From Rhyacophila brunnea (taxonomy: Eukaryota > Arthropoda > Insecta > Trichoptera > Rhyacophilidae): 64,000 nt of DNA. Position 1 is the first letter of the stretch, and the number at the start of each line of letters is the position of its first letter. The position numbers and the translations under genes are program-made. Shown here piece after piece: positions 25,571 through 38,431 of the stretch. The notes under the pieces were generated by a model that saw only the letters and a program-made list of their open reading frames with translations, ran no database searches and was not told the origin of the DNA. The stretch is taken from assembly GCA_022495005.1 (NCBI GenBank), contig JAGYXB010001414.1, forward strand, positions 620,001 to 684,000. Direction: 5' to 3'.

Positions 25571-26989
25571 TATACCTACTCTGGTTTAGTCTTTTCGTAT
25601 TCTGCTTAAGCTAGGTTATAAATCCATTAAAATTCATCCTCGAATCCCGTCTAATCACTCATTTCACCAAAAAACTGTGAAAATTAAACAATTATATTGT
25701 GAGATCGAAATAAATGACATCCATTCAATTTATTTTAAAGACACAAACTATTGTTGTTAAAATATTTTTTTTCTGGAAAGGATAAACGGTTCCCTGTAAT
25801 ACAAGCTCAGACAATCTCAGCGTAATAACCAAAACCACGGTCTGGCAAATCGATCAGTTGTGATTGGATACAGAATGTATCTGATGGATTTTCATGTTGG
25901 TCGGGATTGGCATATTTTAGTAGACCTTATTTTTCGAAACGATTCCGGTGGTAACTAAAAAAATTTACCAAAGCAAATATATTAAAACACAATTGTATTA
26001 CCTCCTCTGTTCCACGACGAGGATTGGTTCCACATTAACAAATATATGCATGATTTGATATCCACCGGTAGTATTTAAAGGAAATACGAATTAGGTGCTC
26101 ATCTGAGTATACCATGAACCGATCAAGGCCTCCAAATTGATAAAGGCCCGGGTGGCCGAAAAATATTTTTTTTTTTAAATTATAAAACTACCTTCAAATA
26201 GAAGAAACAACTGTTCACAAGCGAATTAATTTTTAATTTGTAGGGTTCAACAGCTGTGTAAAAGTATGCTATTGTTAATAAAATATATAAATGTCCGAAT
26301 CAATTGCAAGAAATATGCCACTGAAAAAAATATATACCGTGCAATAATTGATATATCAGAAGCCACAGTAGTATGCAGATGTTTTGGCATGAAAAAAATA
26401 TCAATTTAGCAGGCATCAGCCAAAACATTTTTGGTTGAAAAATATATAATATCATAAAACAAAGCAAAAAAAACTATTAAAACGACATTTTAATAAGCAG
26501 TTTATTTAGGGGAGTCAATATGTACTAACCCTCGACCCTTTCAACCGTAAATCTGTTCCTGGACCCAATCAAGTCGAAAACGAATTAGAAGGTATAGCGA
26601 AGTGGAAAGAGGAAACAGCGCAGATATATTTTCCGCATGCGTTCTCTTCTCAATGGTGGCAAAGATTGCATATCGGGTAAATGATTTTAAAAATGAAAAG
26701 ACTAACACGTTGGCCAAGCACCTAATGCGCGGCAATTTATTCAGGCGATTTCCGCTTACTTGAAAGATTCTGAATAAACGGAATACCATAGTTTTTTTTT
26801 TAAATATAATTATTTAAGCGATTCGACTCCCGATGAGGTCAAAATAATAATGCGACCTTTTACCACAGCACTATTGTTTTACTACACTACTGCCATTGGG
26901 TCTCATGGCTTGTTGTAGTGTTAAAAGAATATTATATGTGTATTAAATATATTTATATTTATGCATGGCCTACATACATATTTATATTT
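25571..26989. other. No gene recognised
   Basis: AT-rich. A GC-balanced interval at 26530-26790 keeps an 82-codon minus frame open, without family resemblance. Confidence 0.35.
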
Positions 26990-27535
26990 AGACAGGGCTC
27001 TAGCCTGGGGGGAGGTTGATCTAGCGTGGCTGGTTGATCAGTTGAATGAGATAAACATACACCAGAAATTCGGTCTGATAGTAAAAAAAAGTCGCCCGCG
27101 GCGCTATTTAACTTGGAAAATGTTAACATTTACAAATATGTGGCTATGTAATATAATTAAATGATATTTTACGTATGGAAATTTATTTTAATTATTTTTA
27201 GTGTGCTCTCTGAAATAGCTATTTATCAAATATATCAAAGGGTCGCATGTGACCTGACTACTACAAAAGATGGTGATGCTTCATATTTGAATGCCGAGTG
27301 CACCGACAACTCAATAATTCAATTGAGTTTATATAAAAATACGAAAAATCGCTAAAAATACACAGAACGCCCTTAATTTTACCTTGAGGAACCCTGGGGT
27401 TCTATTGGGGATGCCATTTAGGGAATACTTAAGTGTAGAGCATTACACTGCCCTTAACCTTAGCGATAGGTATGGGGGGTCCGCCAAACATCCTGGCTCG
27501 GGGGGCTGCTTCACGATGTGGGGGCCATGTTTTTA
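26990..27535 (+). repeat. Two-copy repeat D, copy 2
   Basis: The longer copy of the repeat at 25158-25570: GACAGGGCTCTAGCCTGGGG at the left and CCCTTAACCTTAGCGATAGG followed by a GGGGGCTGCTTCACGATGTGG-like segment at the right. The middle (about 27100-27300) has no counterpart in copy 1. Confidence 0.55.
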
Positions 27536-27967
27536 TGACATTATTATTAATTTTTAGAGGAATTCAACGGAAATGCCTAGGGTCGATGCAGAAGAGAATT
27601 TCACAAATTTCTAATACATAATATGTAAATTATTTTTTACAAGACAAGAAGATATACCCTAGTAACTTAATTCTGTATATATAATCTAATTGCACATTTT
27701 GGTGAATGTATGAGTGAGCAGAATGCTCAGGTGAAATTATTTGGTATTTATGAATCTTTCATCGGAAACGGGTATCAACTTCACGAATTCAGAAACCAAT
27801 TTATTTCGGACGCACGCACATGCATTATCGAAATGTGCAAACTTTAGTTCAATCCAACATTAAGTTATTTGGATTAATGGGATACGGATCCAGGTATTAT
27901 TGACTATTGTTATACCCTTTAACTTACAGTTACACTAATGTGTGTATATTGGCATGAATATATTAGG

Positions 27968-28078
27968 CACAAGTCTGTTTACTGGAAGCCAGGCAGGAAC
28001 AGCGGCAATTTTCATAGCCAATCCAGTATATCAACTAAAAATTTGTTTGCCGCTGGCTTTCACTAAATAGACAAGAAC
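27968..28078. mobile_element. 170-bp TIR family, copy 2 (internally deleted)
   Basis: Ends AAGTCTGTTTACTGGAAGCC and, reversed, GTTCTTGTCTATTTAGTGAA match copy 1. The central segment with the ATTCATGAATTC palindrome and the CTAACC repeats is missing, leaving about 110 bp. Confidence 0.78.
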
Positions 28079-29249
28079 TATAATATATTATATTATATAA
28101 TATAAGATATTGCAATATAGTGCTTAGGCGTTTATTGTTGAAAGCTACGCACTTGCCTTTTGATAGATTGGACCATTTTAGCATATTTTCAATTTTAAAA
28201 CAATAAAATACACGGCAAAAATAATCATTAATACTACGCACATTGGATAGGTAGTAATACATCGACGTTTGGTTCAGGATAAATACGAGTAGGATTCACA
28301 GAAGAGAGGGGTGGAATGTATTTGGTGAAGAAGTGGTTCAGTAGTACCACTGTTTTGCTGAAGGGATTTTTTGAGGTACAATAGAAATTAAAGAGATGAG
28401 TATGTACAACATTAAATATTTGTTCTATTAGAGATTAGACAGTGCGTGTGCAGGGAAAAGTATTTGCTGAAGAACACGTCTTCTTAGTCCGACAGGGAGG
28501 CTGAAACTAACTTCAAAAACTATTCAGTTCAAATGAGGATTAAATTTGTCACTTATTGATTTTTACGAGCTTGCACAAGTGGGGGACAAATCCAGAAGGG
28601 TGCCGTCATAAATGAAGGTGTTAATAGGTAGGTACGTCGTATTAACTAAAAGGAAGCTTCACTAAAATGCAAACTGCAATATGTTGGTATTGTGTGCTAT
28701 GGCGAAAGTCTAATAACTAAAATAAAAAAAATGATTTTTTGAAAGCACAGAACGGACAGTAAACAGTTTTTGAAATTCCTTTTTAAATATCAAATTTTCA
28801 AAACTTTTTTTAAAGCCATGTAAATAGTAATATCAAAAGTTTGCATCAAAATATTAGAGAAATAAAAGCGGTAATCATACCTTTTTCATAACCACTTTGT
28901 CGTAATCATACTTTCTCTCTTTCTAAAGTAAATGAAAAATTGAAAAATTATAAGGCAGTGAAAATTTAGAATACCTCAGTTCTGAAAGAAACCCATTCTG
29001 CAATAATTCTTTTGCCACATAGCCAGAAGGTAAAACATTAATTTAGAAGGTTCATTGTCAAAGGATACATCAAAGGAGGTTGCTTACACAATAGTCCGCA
29101 TAAGTAGAGGGTCTCTCAATACCTTCATCTACGCGACTAACGAAATGCAGGGAGAGACATAACTCACATAACCAAGACATATTTTAAAGGGGGCCATGGT
29201 CCTCGATAGTAGCAGTGGAAAATGAAGACAGAATGGTAAGGCATAAGTA
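28079..29249. other. No gene recognised
   Basis: AT-rich, with a slightly G-richer stretch at 28290-28640 in which no long frame survives. Nothing was assigned. Confidence 0.35.
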
Positions 29250-29723
29250 CAGTAAGACCTCGATATAACGGACTTCGATATAATGGACAAAATATTCGGT
29301 CAAATGTGAAAATTGTTAAAATCATCCTGTTAATGCTATACATGTTTAAATCCAAGTGTCACCGCTTGTAAACAATGTTCTGCGCATAATAATCTAATAA
29401 AATTTATTGATTATTTCTTATAAAACGAAAATAAATTATAGGTATTAGGTACATGCATTTTCGTAATTTTAGAAAGTTGAATATAAAAAAACAACAGAAT
29501 TCAAAAGTGCCAACAAAGCTTGATTCTTTTTTCAAAACATGGTTACCGAAAGCAAACGCGTCGATATCGAACATTAACGTCACTCCACAACGGGTGCGTC
29601 TAGATATATTATCATCCGAAGAAGAATAAATAAGATGTTGTTTGTGTTTTTTTATATAACGGACTTTCTGTTTAAACGGACACCCCCTCACCCGCATTAG
29701 TCCATTATACTGAGGTTCTACTG
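29250..29723 (+). mobile_element. Tigger/pogo-like Tc1-mariner deletion derivative
   Basis: The termini are CAGTAAGACCTCGATATAAC and, at the right end reversed, CAGTAGAACCTCAGTATAAT. A TA dinucleotide flanks each side (29248-29249 and 29724-29725), as expected for Tc1/mariner superfamily insertion. CAGT.GAACCTCG.TATA is the pogo/Tigger-type end. The 474-bp length is far too short for a transposase, but the 3' part of one remains (see 29453-29629). Subterminal GGAC motifs repeat inside both ends. Confidence 0.88.
29453..29629 (+). pseudogene. C-terminal remnant of a Tigger-like transposase
   Basis: In frame, the plus strand reads NFRKLNIKKQQNSKVPTKLD then SFFKTWLPKANASI and ends ...DILSSEEE before TAA. 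A T.LDSFFK-type motif and an acidic end close to the stop are familiar from Tigger/pogo transposase C-termini. The DNA-binding and DDE catalytic parts are gone. An ATG at 29453 is in frame but is probably not a real start. Confidence 0.6.
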
Positions 29724-29725
29724 TA

Positions 29726-32700
29726 TAACCAAAAACTTATCAGTAGGTACCAAAAATAGTATTGCCAAACTCACCCCAATAGCTTTATAAGGTACCTACA
29801 CACGTACGTTGATGTATAAAATGGGTCGAAAGGTACGCGTGCCTAAATACCCATTACAATAAATGGAAAAACTTTTTCGCTTTTGTTCCAACAGAAATAA
29901 AACAAAAATTAGCGCACAAAAACTCCGTCCGTCACTCTCGTCAGAAATGTTTTATGCGTAGGTACGGGGTATTTTCGTTAGTTTAAAATTAGCATTCATA
30001 AAACTTTGAATAGGCCTGGAGACTAATATATTTATAGAACATTATTAGATTTACCATTTACCCTATTAAATAGAACAAAAGAACACGCCCTACTCTCCAA
30101 AATGTATTGTATTCAGAGAGTTCTGCATAAGTAAGAAAAAGATGATGACAATTAAATTTTGAGATAGAAAAACATCAATGATTGATAAATAAAATAAAGG
30201 TTTTCCAATATATGATTCAAAAAATTGAAGAACACAATTGTACTCGTATCTTCAGACATTTGGGATCGTGAGGGATAGCTCCACAACTTTTAAGCTTTAA
30301 CGCATAACGTCGAAATTTGTGGAGAGAAAATTAAGTTCATTATTTTTATAAAATTTTATCATCAGTTATTAAAATTTTTTTTTTGTTTTCTTCAAACGTT
30401 ACAAAATTATTTTCTTTAACAAATTCCCATAATCCATTTTAAATTCCATCAGAAACTTTTGTTTTAAAAATTTCCATTGGAACGCTGTCGAAATACAAAT
30501 GAAATTAATTCGACGAGGAAAAGCGAATATGAGTGGGTACAAGGAAACTCCATTGAAAATTGATTTTCTCTTGTTCGCATTCTGTGTTACGCCCCGAGGA
30601 ATTAAAAAGGGTGAAAATATTGAGGTTACATTCACGTTTTGTATTTTTCATTTTAATTTGTGAAAGCACTAAGGAAAATGTTTGTAGCCATTGTACCTAA
30701 AATATTGCAGCCATAGAAAATAATACTTACAACCTGATTCCAATTTCTAACACCAGGACACATTTTATTTGAGGTGTCTCATTTGTCCATAGTACATATA
30801 AGTCCAATTAGTATTATCATGATTTAAGGATTAGGTGTATGCGTGCGTTATCTGTACGGTTCACTTAGAAGGAAGAAATAAATGAAATATATTAAATAAT
30901 ACATTATTTTTACAATATTATACACAATGCTTGGGTAAAGTCGACTCAATTGCCGTATGATAACTAAAATAGGATACATATTATACCTACACGTGACTGT
31001 AATGCTGCAATAACATTATGATCACGTCACGTATTGTTGTTGTGCTCTAATGTTGGTACGTCAACAAATTTAGTCTATGGTTTCGTCATTCCGCAGAATA
31101 TTTTGAGTGATCACTATCTCTATAAATTCAATGATGGAGACAATTTCTACGTTTACCTGCGTACGATATTGCATCTATAGATAATATTTTTAACAGAACC
31201 CAACCTGGAGACCATAGATAATATACGTAAATACCATACATAGATAAAAATTTAATAGAAACCCACTAAAAACAAAGAAACCGCGATTTTGACATGAGTC
31301 AAAAATATGTAGGCATGTAGAAAATAATAAAAAAACGTTTATTGCGTCATGCGGTTACCGATGTAGCGCGGTACGCGTGAGGTAACTTCATTGTTGTTCT
31401 GACGATTTCAGCAGATTTTCATAACTGACAATGTTCGTTTAAAAAGATTCAAAATGTGCTACGTGATGGGAGCATCAGTCTGATAACATTTTAAATAGGT
31501 ACTAAGAAAAACGACATTACAGTGACAGTACGTGACAGCACACAACACGATGATTATGTATTTGAAGCATAAAAGATTTATAATTGTCGTTGGTAACCAT
31601 ATCGCGTAACTAGTAGATATATCTCTGTCCGACTTCATTTTAGTAAACTAATTTTGTTTCACAGTGATCAGTGGAAAGGATGTCTATAAATTGAACATTT
31701 TATTACTACTAAGTTAAATCGGTTAATAAACTAGTTGTTTTACGTTTCACTTAGTAATAAATTCATTTTTACAAGAGTAGTCAGCATATATAGACAATAA
31801 AAGAGCATAATATCGAAGTAAAAATGTCATCAAAATTGACAAGCGTCATCGTAAAAAGGCGCCTTTGCTCAACCGTACGCATGATGTGGGCCGATCGACA
31901 CTGCTTGATCGTGATTGAAATATCTCTCTCTCACCTAAATAATGCGTGCCTACATATTTCTGTTTGGTTTTTTGTCACACTTTTTGGAGATTAATAAAGT
32001 GGAGGGCGAGCTAAAATATTCACATATCATCAGTAAAACAGAAATTACACGGTAAATTACGTTATTGCTATGAATGTTATTATTTATAAGTTATGATAAA
32101 GTCATTCGTTTTATTACTAACACGATATAATGCTAGGCTTATTTTCTATCAAATTATGAGGCTGAGGGTGCATGGTTAGATATATTTTTGATGTCGGGCA
32201 TCATTTCCCGTTTCTAGTATTTTTAGTATCTCACTTTATTGCTTTCTCTGCGCATTATTTTTCTTCTCTGTCGTTTATCTGCCTTTTGTAAACACTTTTT
32301 TACGAAAATATCTCCCATCACTATTCTTACTGCTAAAAAATAGAGCTTACTTTGCAGTTATCAGAATTTGTGAAGATATGCTGTGTTTACTTTTTTGCGA
32401 TGGGCTTTTCGTGTCTCCACAAACAAATAACGGATTGACTCAAGGTCGATCTGACGGATAAACAGTACGATCTTTCATAATAGAAAAGGTCCCTAATTAC
32501 TTTCTAATGGCTGCATATTAATATAACTTGAGCTATATAAGTACTATAATATGTTTATTATTATTATACGTCTTATGATTACGTATGTTTAGTCTCAGAA
32601 ATGACGTGTATTATTAGAAACAAATTGTAATAATATATTATAATATGTATGTATTAAATCTCTGCATTCTTCAGATTATTGATTGCAATATTTTTAGAGA

Positions 32701-32756
32701 ATTAATCAATCGATTGGAGATCCTGTTTAAGAAAACAACAATTTATTAATTTCACA
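29726..32756. other. No gene recognised (3 kb)
   Basis: AT-rich with small GC-balanced patches (30540-30620, 31840-31920) and no supported gene, LINE motif or inverted termini. Confidence 0.4.
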
Positions 32757-32759
32757 AAT

Positions 32760-33134
32760 GAAGACACAAGTGGATGTAGGTGCTATGTACCCATCTTAAT
32801 ATGGATGTATCAAACATCTTAAAATAATCATTGGTCTGGCATTATGGCAAGGGATGAAGGTACTATGCTACTTTATTTTTTTTAGTTTTAGTTTTATTTT
32901 GTTATTTTCTCTAGTGGATGTCATGTACACGTTTTTATAAATAAATTACACATTTGAAGATTTTAACAAACTATTTCTGACGTTAGTAAACTAGTGTGCT
33001 TTTTAGTTACCACTTAAATACATCACTAGTTAAATTATCCTCAACTCAAAAAAAAATACATCAAAAAAACTTTGACCTCAATTTACTCAAAATTTTGATT
33101 TTGTAACATAACTCCTTCATCCACTTGTGTCTTC
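32760..33134. mobile_element. 375-bp TIR element with 3-bp flanking repeat
   Basis: Left end GAAGACACAAGTGGATGTAG followed by GTGCTATGT. Right end, reversed, GAAGACACAAGTGGATGAAG followed by GAGTTATGT. The first 17 bases are identical and similarity continues to about 29. The trinucleotide AAT flanks both sides (32757-32759 and 33135-33137), consistent with a 3-bp target-site duplication. It is non-coding, with no autonomous relative in the window. Confidence 0.8.
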
Positions 33135-33517
33135 AATTGAATGTAAATATATAATTTTGGATAACCTCAAAAACATATGTAGGTATTACAAAAAATCTTA
33201 GCTTTATTTTCATACTGAATCACATCCTTCGCAATCCAGGTTGGATATAGGTTCGTATCCAATTTGATACATTTTTATTGAAGATTTTTTGTGTATACTA
33301 TATACCTACGTTTTTGATGTTGTTCCAAGTTCCACAAATAAAGTAGCGGTCTTAAATCTTATGTATATTCTTGAATAATAACAAAAATATTTTATATAAA
33401 TATTTCATTATTTTAAATCGCATAATTAAAATTATCACTGTTTCTAAATTTGAAATTGTCCTTATGAAAAGTTAAGTAAAAAAACTTTGGAAATTAAAAT
33501 AAAACTATCAGTTAAAT
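33135..33517. other. No gene recognised
   Basis: AT-rich. Minus-strand AATAAA strings occur here downstream of the 194-codon frame but are expected by composition. Confidence 0.35.
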
Positions 33518-34102
33518 TTATCTAATATAAATGTGCGCACTCAATAATGAATGTGTCATGAAATCTCCTTCGGTTATATTATTATTATACATTATACCAG
33601 TATGCACCAGACTTTTCGTTTTCTTTGGACCAATATATAAAAAAACCTGGCAGTCTGGCTTAATAAATGCAATTGAAAAGGCGTCTTGATAAATACAGGT
33701 GATAAAGGTAGTGTGATACAAATGTATCTTTGTCTTGTGCACGCCAGGTGTCAATTGTAAGACGTGATCACATGACGTCTTCTGATGTTTATATCTGTAA
33801 ATAATGTAGACCATTATTATTTTCTCATTTATTTTTTTAAATCTCACCGCCACCAATATATTTTTCGACCAGCAGAATGTGTAGATAATGTGGTGTTTTT
33901 GCGGATAACGTGAACTTTTTTTTTTAATTATTTTATCGTGCAATGGCAACATTATTAGGTCTATTACCGATATGCTCCACATCATCCCCTCCCTCTCCCA
34001 ACTCTCAGAGGAAACCACGATGTAGATGTATAATAAATTTAAGTAGGTAACACAAAATAAAACAGTCCAGTTAAAATTAAGCTTAAATAACTTCAAAGCC
34101 AT
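33518..34102 (-). CDS. Unrecognised 194-codon open frame with N-terminal hydrophobic segment
   Basis: The longest uninterrupted frame in the window. It starts at ATG in a favourable context (AGAAATGG). The first residues are MALKLFKLNFNWTVLFCVTY, then LNLLYIYIVVSS: a basic start, then about 20 hydrophobic residues, like a signal peptide or membrane anchor. The rest (e.g. TSCDHVLQLTPGVHKTKIHL) matches no family I know, and the bulk of the codons follow the AT-rich background. A gene, a lineage-specific secreted protein, a pseudogene exon or a chance frame are all possible. No intron, promoter or homologous copy supports it. Confidence 0.22.
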   Translation of the reverse strand: MALKLFKLNFNWTVLFCVTYLNLLYIYIVVSSESWEREGMMWSISVIDLIMLPLHDKIIKKKSSRYPQKHHIIYTFCWSKNILVAVRFKKINEKIIMVYIIYRYKHQKTSCDHVLQLTPGVHKTKIHLYHTTFITCIYQDAFSIAFIKPDCQVFLYIGPKKTKSLVHTGIMYNNNITEGDFMTHSLLSAHIYIR

Positions 34103-34559
34103 TTCTATTAATTCATTAATTGCTTCATTATGTTGAATTAAAACTTATACAATGGCTAACTCTTCAACGAATAAATTATTTCCAACTTTATTTTATTTTC
34201 ATTCTGTTTCAGTAATTTGTTAATGTTATTATTTAATTATCATGAATTGTTCAATTTGCCGCACCCAAATCTAAAATTGTTTTAAATGTTTTGCGAATGT
34301 TTTCAATAGGTACTTACTTCGTAATATTTTGTACTGTGTAAATTGTGTAATCATTTAGTTACAAAATAATATTATTATATTCACATGTAGAATAAATACA
34401 GAATAAGCAAAACCAAACAAACAACCAATTTCAGGTATCTTCAAAAGTCTTATCTTCAAAATCTTCAAAACTAAACCCAAAACGATAAGCATTCAACCAA
34501 TATTATGACGTATTATGTAACTACCAGTGCTAATGTATGCATGTGAATAATAGACCCTT
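34103..34559. other. No gene recognised
   Basis: AT-rich spacer. Imperfect direct repeats of CTTCAAAA occur near 34438-34475. Confidence 0.35.
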
Positions 34560-34900
34560 ATTGTATAAGTAATAAAAAATGAAAAGCACGGGAAATACCA
34601 AAAAAAAACGAATTACAGACAAGAGTTGTGTGATAGAAGTCAGCCAGCCCGGAAAGTCGCTCGGCGATTTGATAACATAATATATTCTTTTTAAGACTAC
34701 AATACGCTATGAGTGTAGTTAGTAAAATGAAACAATCACAAACACCGATACTTTGAGAAAATCGCATAAATATATTATTCTGTCCTCACCGGGACTAGAA
34801 CCTGCCCCGGATGAAATACTAAACTATGAGGGTCGACGGACGCTGTTACCCAGTGGTTTATAATGGTTATATGGCCGAGCCGCTTTAATACCCGCTCAAT
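34560..34900 (-). mobile_element. SINE family 2, minus-strand copy
   Basis: On the minus strand the T-arm-like CAGGTTCTAGTCCCGGTGAG is followed by GACAGAATAATATATTTATG, then a GATTTTCTCAAAG..TCGGTGTTTGTGATTGT body. The same order occurs at 38432-38621 (CGAGGACACAATATTTATGT, TTTTTCTCAAAGCCTGGGTG). The 5' head region is rearranged, and the right limit is uncertain (34900-35000). Confidence 0.65.
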
Positions 34901-35000
34901 CGATAACCTAATCAAGTCCGGTGGAAATACGTGACGGTTACGATCTAGGGACCGAGAAGTAAGGAAGTAATGGGAAATTGCCTTCATCCGGCAGCGTATC

Positions 35001-37506
35001 TACAGTAGGTAGTGTGGTAGTTATGAAACAATCACAATATATGTTAATGATAATATAAGTGTCAGTACATTAGTCGTAATAGTGACATAAAGCTGTCAGC
35101 GCCTCTATTTATTTGTCTGGGTAGGAATGGGGTTCGGTTTTGATTATTTAACAAATCGATAATCTCACCCACCTACCTAGTTATATTTATTTTATTTTAA
35201 TTAAAACATTCAAAAAGTAGGTGTTTGTTGCCTTCATTTTTTCTAAAATATCCTTACCAGGCGAAACATAATATTATAAACACCACAATTTGTAGGTATT
35301 CAAACACTTTATTTAAATGTAAATCATTTTGTTAGAATACGTAATATACAAACTGTTCTTATTTCGATTCGAGGTGCCTACTGAAGATTCTGAATAAAGG
35401 ATTTCAATTCCAAAATAATGGATCGGTTTTCAAGGTTCCGGGGTTTGGTTCCGGTTCTATTTTCAGCTCTGATTATTATTAATATAAAAGTAATTTTAAA
35501 TTTGCATTAATATGTGTTATATCGGTTATAATATGTCAATATGATTGTCAGAAATGTTAACGTGAAAAATTATAATATTGAAAAAAAAATCAATAAGAAG
35601 CGATATAATATTATTATCTATGATTTTTTTAATAAAATTTACAAGTTTACATGTATGAATATAATAATTTAAATGCAAACAGCAGAGAAAATCGTGATCC
35701 TACCTAACACGGTGTAATCTTGTAATATTATCAGCCGTCATGAATGACAGGATTATTTGACAAAGTGATTTTATGGCAACTCGATCTGTCAAAAAAACCG
35801 TCGCTTTCAAAGAAACATATTAAAAAGACGACGAACATAATATACAATTCGCATACGCCATATATGAATATTATAACACATTGGCACTGATATCGTATTC
35901 CAATGTTTCCCATTTGGTGGGTCGTGACCAAAAGTAAATGTCGCAGAAATTATATCCCAGAATCATTCACGAAAAGTTGAACAAAGTATTTTTAAACGAA
36001 TTGTCTGCAATACAGTTAGCGGTATCTAACGACAAAATACGAAGCACGTATTTTAATGATTTTGTTGTCAATTTATATTTCTAAAAATTATATATTTTGA
36101 TGATTTAAAGAGAACTGATAATTAAAAAAAAAGGTTATAAATTTTTCGTTCGTTGAACACTTTTAAAATATAAAATAAATTTTAAAATATCAGAAAATTA
36201 CATGCCTCGTATTCTGTCGATATATACCACTAATAGAACTGCCGTACTACACTACTATTTGCATATTAACCTTCCCGGTACACCCACTTTCTATTTCCAG
36301 ATAATATGTGATCAACAGTCATAATCGTAAAGAAAATGCAATAAACATGACGTGTAAATAGTTTCTAAATTTTCTCTGTATCATATTATCTCTTCACGAA
36401 AAGTTAAGTACATTGGTAGCTCAGAGTAATAATATAAAGAGAGTGGGTATTGTTCGGCAAAATGAAGCCGTGTTTCTCGCGTATAACGTACAGTAGATCA
36501 ATTTTATAATTATTAACTTAACTATGAAACGTTATACCATCATGTTGCTTCCCGATATAGCTATCAAATTTAAACACAACATAGTTAAACATATTTTCTA
36601 AAAAATTAACTAAAAATTATTACCACTAACTTTATATTTACTTATCACAAAAACAATAAATTTCAGCAACAAGGTCTCGCAGTTTTTAAATGGCTAGTCA
36701 TTCAAATCAATACTTACCGGCGATGTGTACAAAAGATATTTATTTCAGCCGTGGATATTCTGTCTCACTCGCACTCATGGTTCGTTTTTGTTCAAACCTT
36801 GACTGGTAGCTATTTCATGTTTAGGAATCGCTTTAAAATATTTACTATTGACATTTTATATGTGAAAAGTAAATATTAATATTTTTTTTGTTGTTTGGTA
36901 TTACCAACCGTAAATTAATATTATCTATAATAAGGACACCTACGAATATTTATGTATTACTGCATATCTCCAATCGTTCTCATTCAACAGACAAGGAACA
37001 GACAATCGCTATCATTAAATCGTTTATCATTAGGCATTTAGTTCATTTAAATTATTGTTATTAAATTTTGTTATCGCCCAAATGTGTATAGAAAAAATAT
37101 TACTAGAAATAATCGAACGAGTTTTACTTTGCAATGTTTGTATATTAACAATGATAAAGTCATACTTAAAATACGTGAGCTCTGGTAGTAATTTATTACC
37201 ATACTGCATCAATATCACGATCCACTGTCACCATCTTAAATATTCATATGCAGCTTTTATACCAGTTCACGTTTTTACAAATTTCATAATACATATTAGG
37301 TATATCAATTGTATAATCTTTTTATGCGCTGTATAAAGGTTCTGATGCATATAATATCGACGCTAAACTAACTAGTTAAATGCATGGTAAAATTAAGAAA
37401 ACAGTACAATATAAAGTGGATATTTACAAATAAATAGTTGATATAAATTGGTTATATAATATGTTTTAATTATAAATACGAGCATCACGGATAAATTTTT
37501 CCGGTA
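35001..37506. other. No gene recognised (2.5 kb)
   Basis: AT-rich throughout with only short frames. No repeat copy was recognised. Confidence 0.4.
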
Positions 37507-37679
37507 TAAGTTGGTTTATACTAAGAAGCCAAGCGGGAACCGCGCTAATTTTCATAACCGATTTTGGCAAAATTCATGAATTCAAGAATGAAAACCCAAC
37601 CTAACCTAACAAATAATCCAGTATATTGGCTATTTTCAAAATTTGTTTGCCGCTGACTTCCTGTAAACCGACATGAACC
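37507..37679. mobile_element. 170-bp TIR family, copy 3
   Basis: Diverged ends AAGTTGGTTTATACTAAGAA and, reversed, TTCATGTCGGTTTACAGGAA. The interior keeps AAAATTCATGAATTCAAGAA and CCTAACCTAACAAATAATCC as in copy 1. Its right edge lies within a few bases of the 450-bp element that follows. Confidence 0.78.
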
Positions 37680-37683
37680 ATTT

Positions 37684-38167
37684 TACAACGTTTTTATTAG
37701 CTCGTATTCTTATTTGTCCGGTGGTTGTTTATCCAGTACAAATCTTGCAATCGATTTTTAACTAACTTCCCGGCTAGACATTTGAAACTTTTAGAATATA
37801 TCAGAACACGATGCCAATGCATTCTTTTAATACTTATAGCCATCTTTAAGTAGAATTGAATACATTTTCAGTTAATTCTGTTTTTTATGAAAAGTTATTT
37901 CGGAAGAAATCCGTAATCCAATCCACTATTATTGGTTGCTAAGGTTGCTTGGTGGTCCTAGCAACTAAATTATTAATATATACGTGCGTTATTATGGAAA
38001 TCAAAATGACATTTCAGTAGGTATTCAGTATTTCTATATTTGTCTGTTTGTTTTTTATTTACTTAATATCAAGTACAAGTTTGGGCATATTGAGCATAAT
38101 AAATAATTCAACAAAAAAATTAAAAACGTTGTATATAAAAAGTTCTTTTTATCTTGTAATTATTTCC
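37684..38167 (+). mobile_element. 450-bp TIR family, copy 2
   Basis: TACAACGTTTTTATTAGCTC at the left and AAAAACGTTGTATATAAAAA at the right form a short terminal inverted repeat. The interior matches copy 1 (CTTATTTGTCCGGTGGTTGT, GATGCCAATGCATTC, GGTCCTAGCAACTAAATTAT). A roughly 80-base segment near 38040-38110 is shared with copy 3 but absent or altered in copy 1. Confidence 0.8.
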
Positions 38168-38431
38168 CATAACTTTATTGAAATGGCAAAACGTTCTTCA
38201 ATATCATTCAAAAACTTCGGTAACAATTAATCGATTAAAATGCTTGAAAATTAATCACTCCTTTTTAGTATTAGTTCTTATTTATCTGAAAATCTTCTGA
38301 CTTAATAAGTACACAAGCCGAGTAATTTAATGAACTATTGCTGTTATCCTTAGTGCTCCAATTCTTATATCATAATATTTTTTTTTAAATCATGTAATAA
38401 TAATTATTTTAAGTATAATATTTTGACACAT
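38168..38431. other. No gene recognised
   Basis: Short AT-rich spacer between the 450-bp element and a SINE. Confidence 0.4.
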
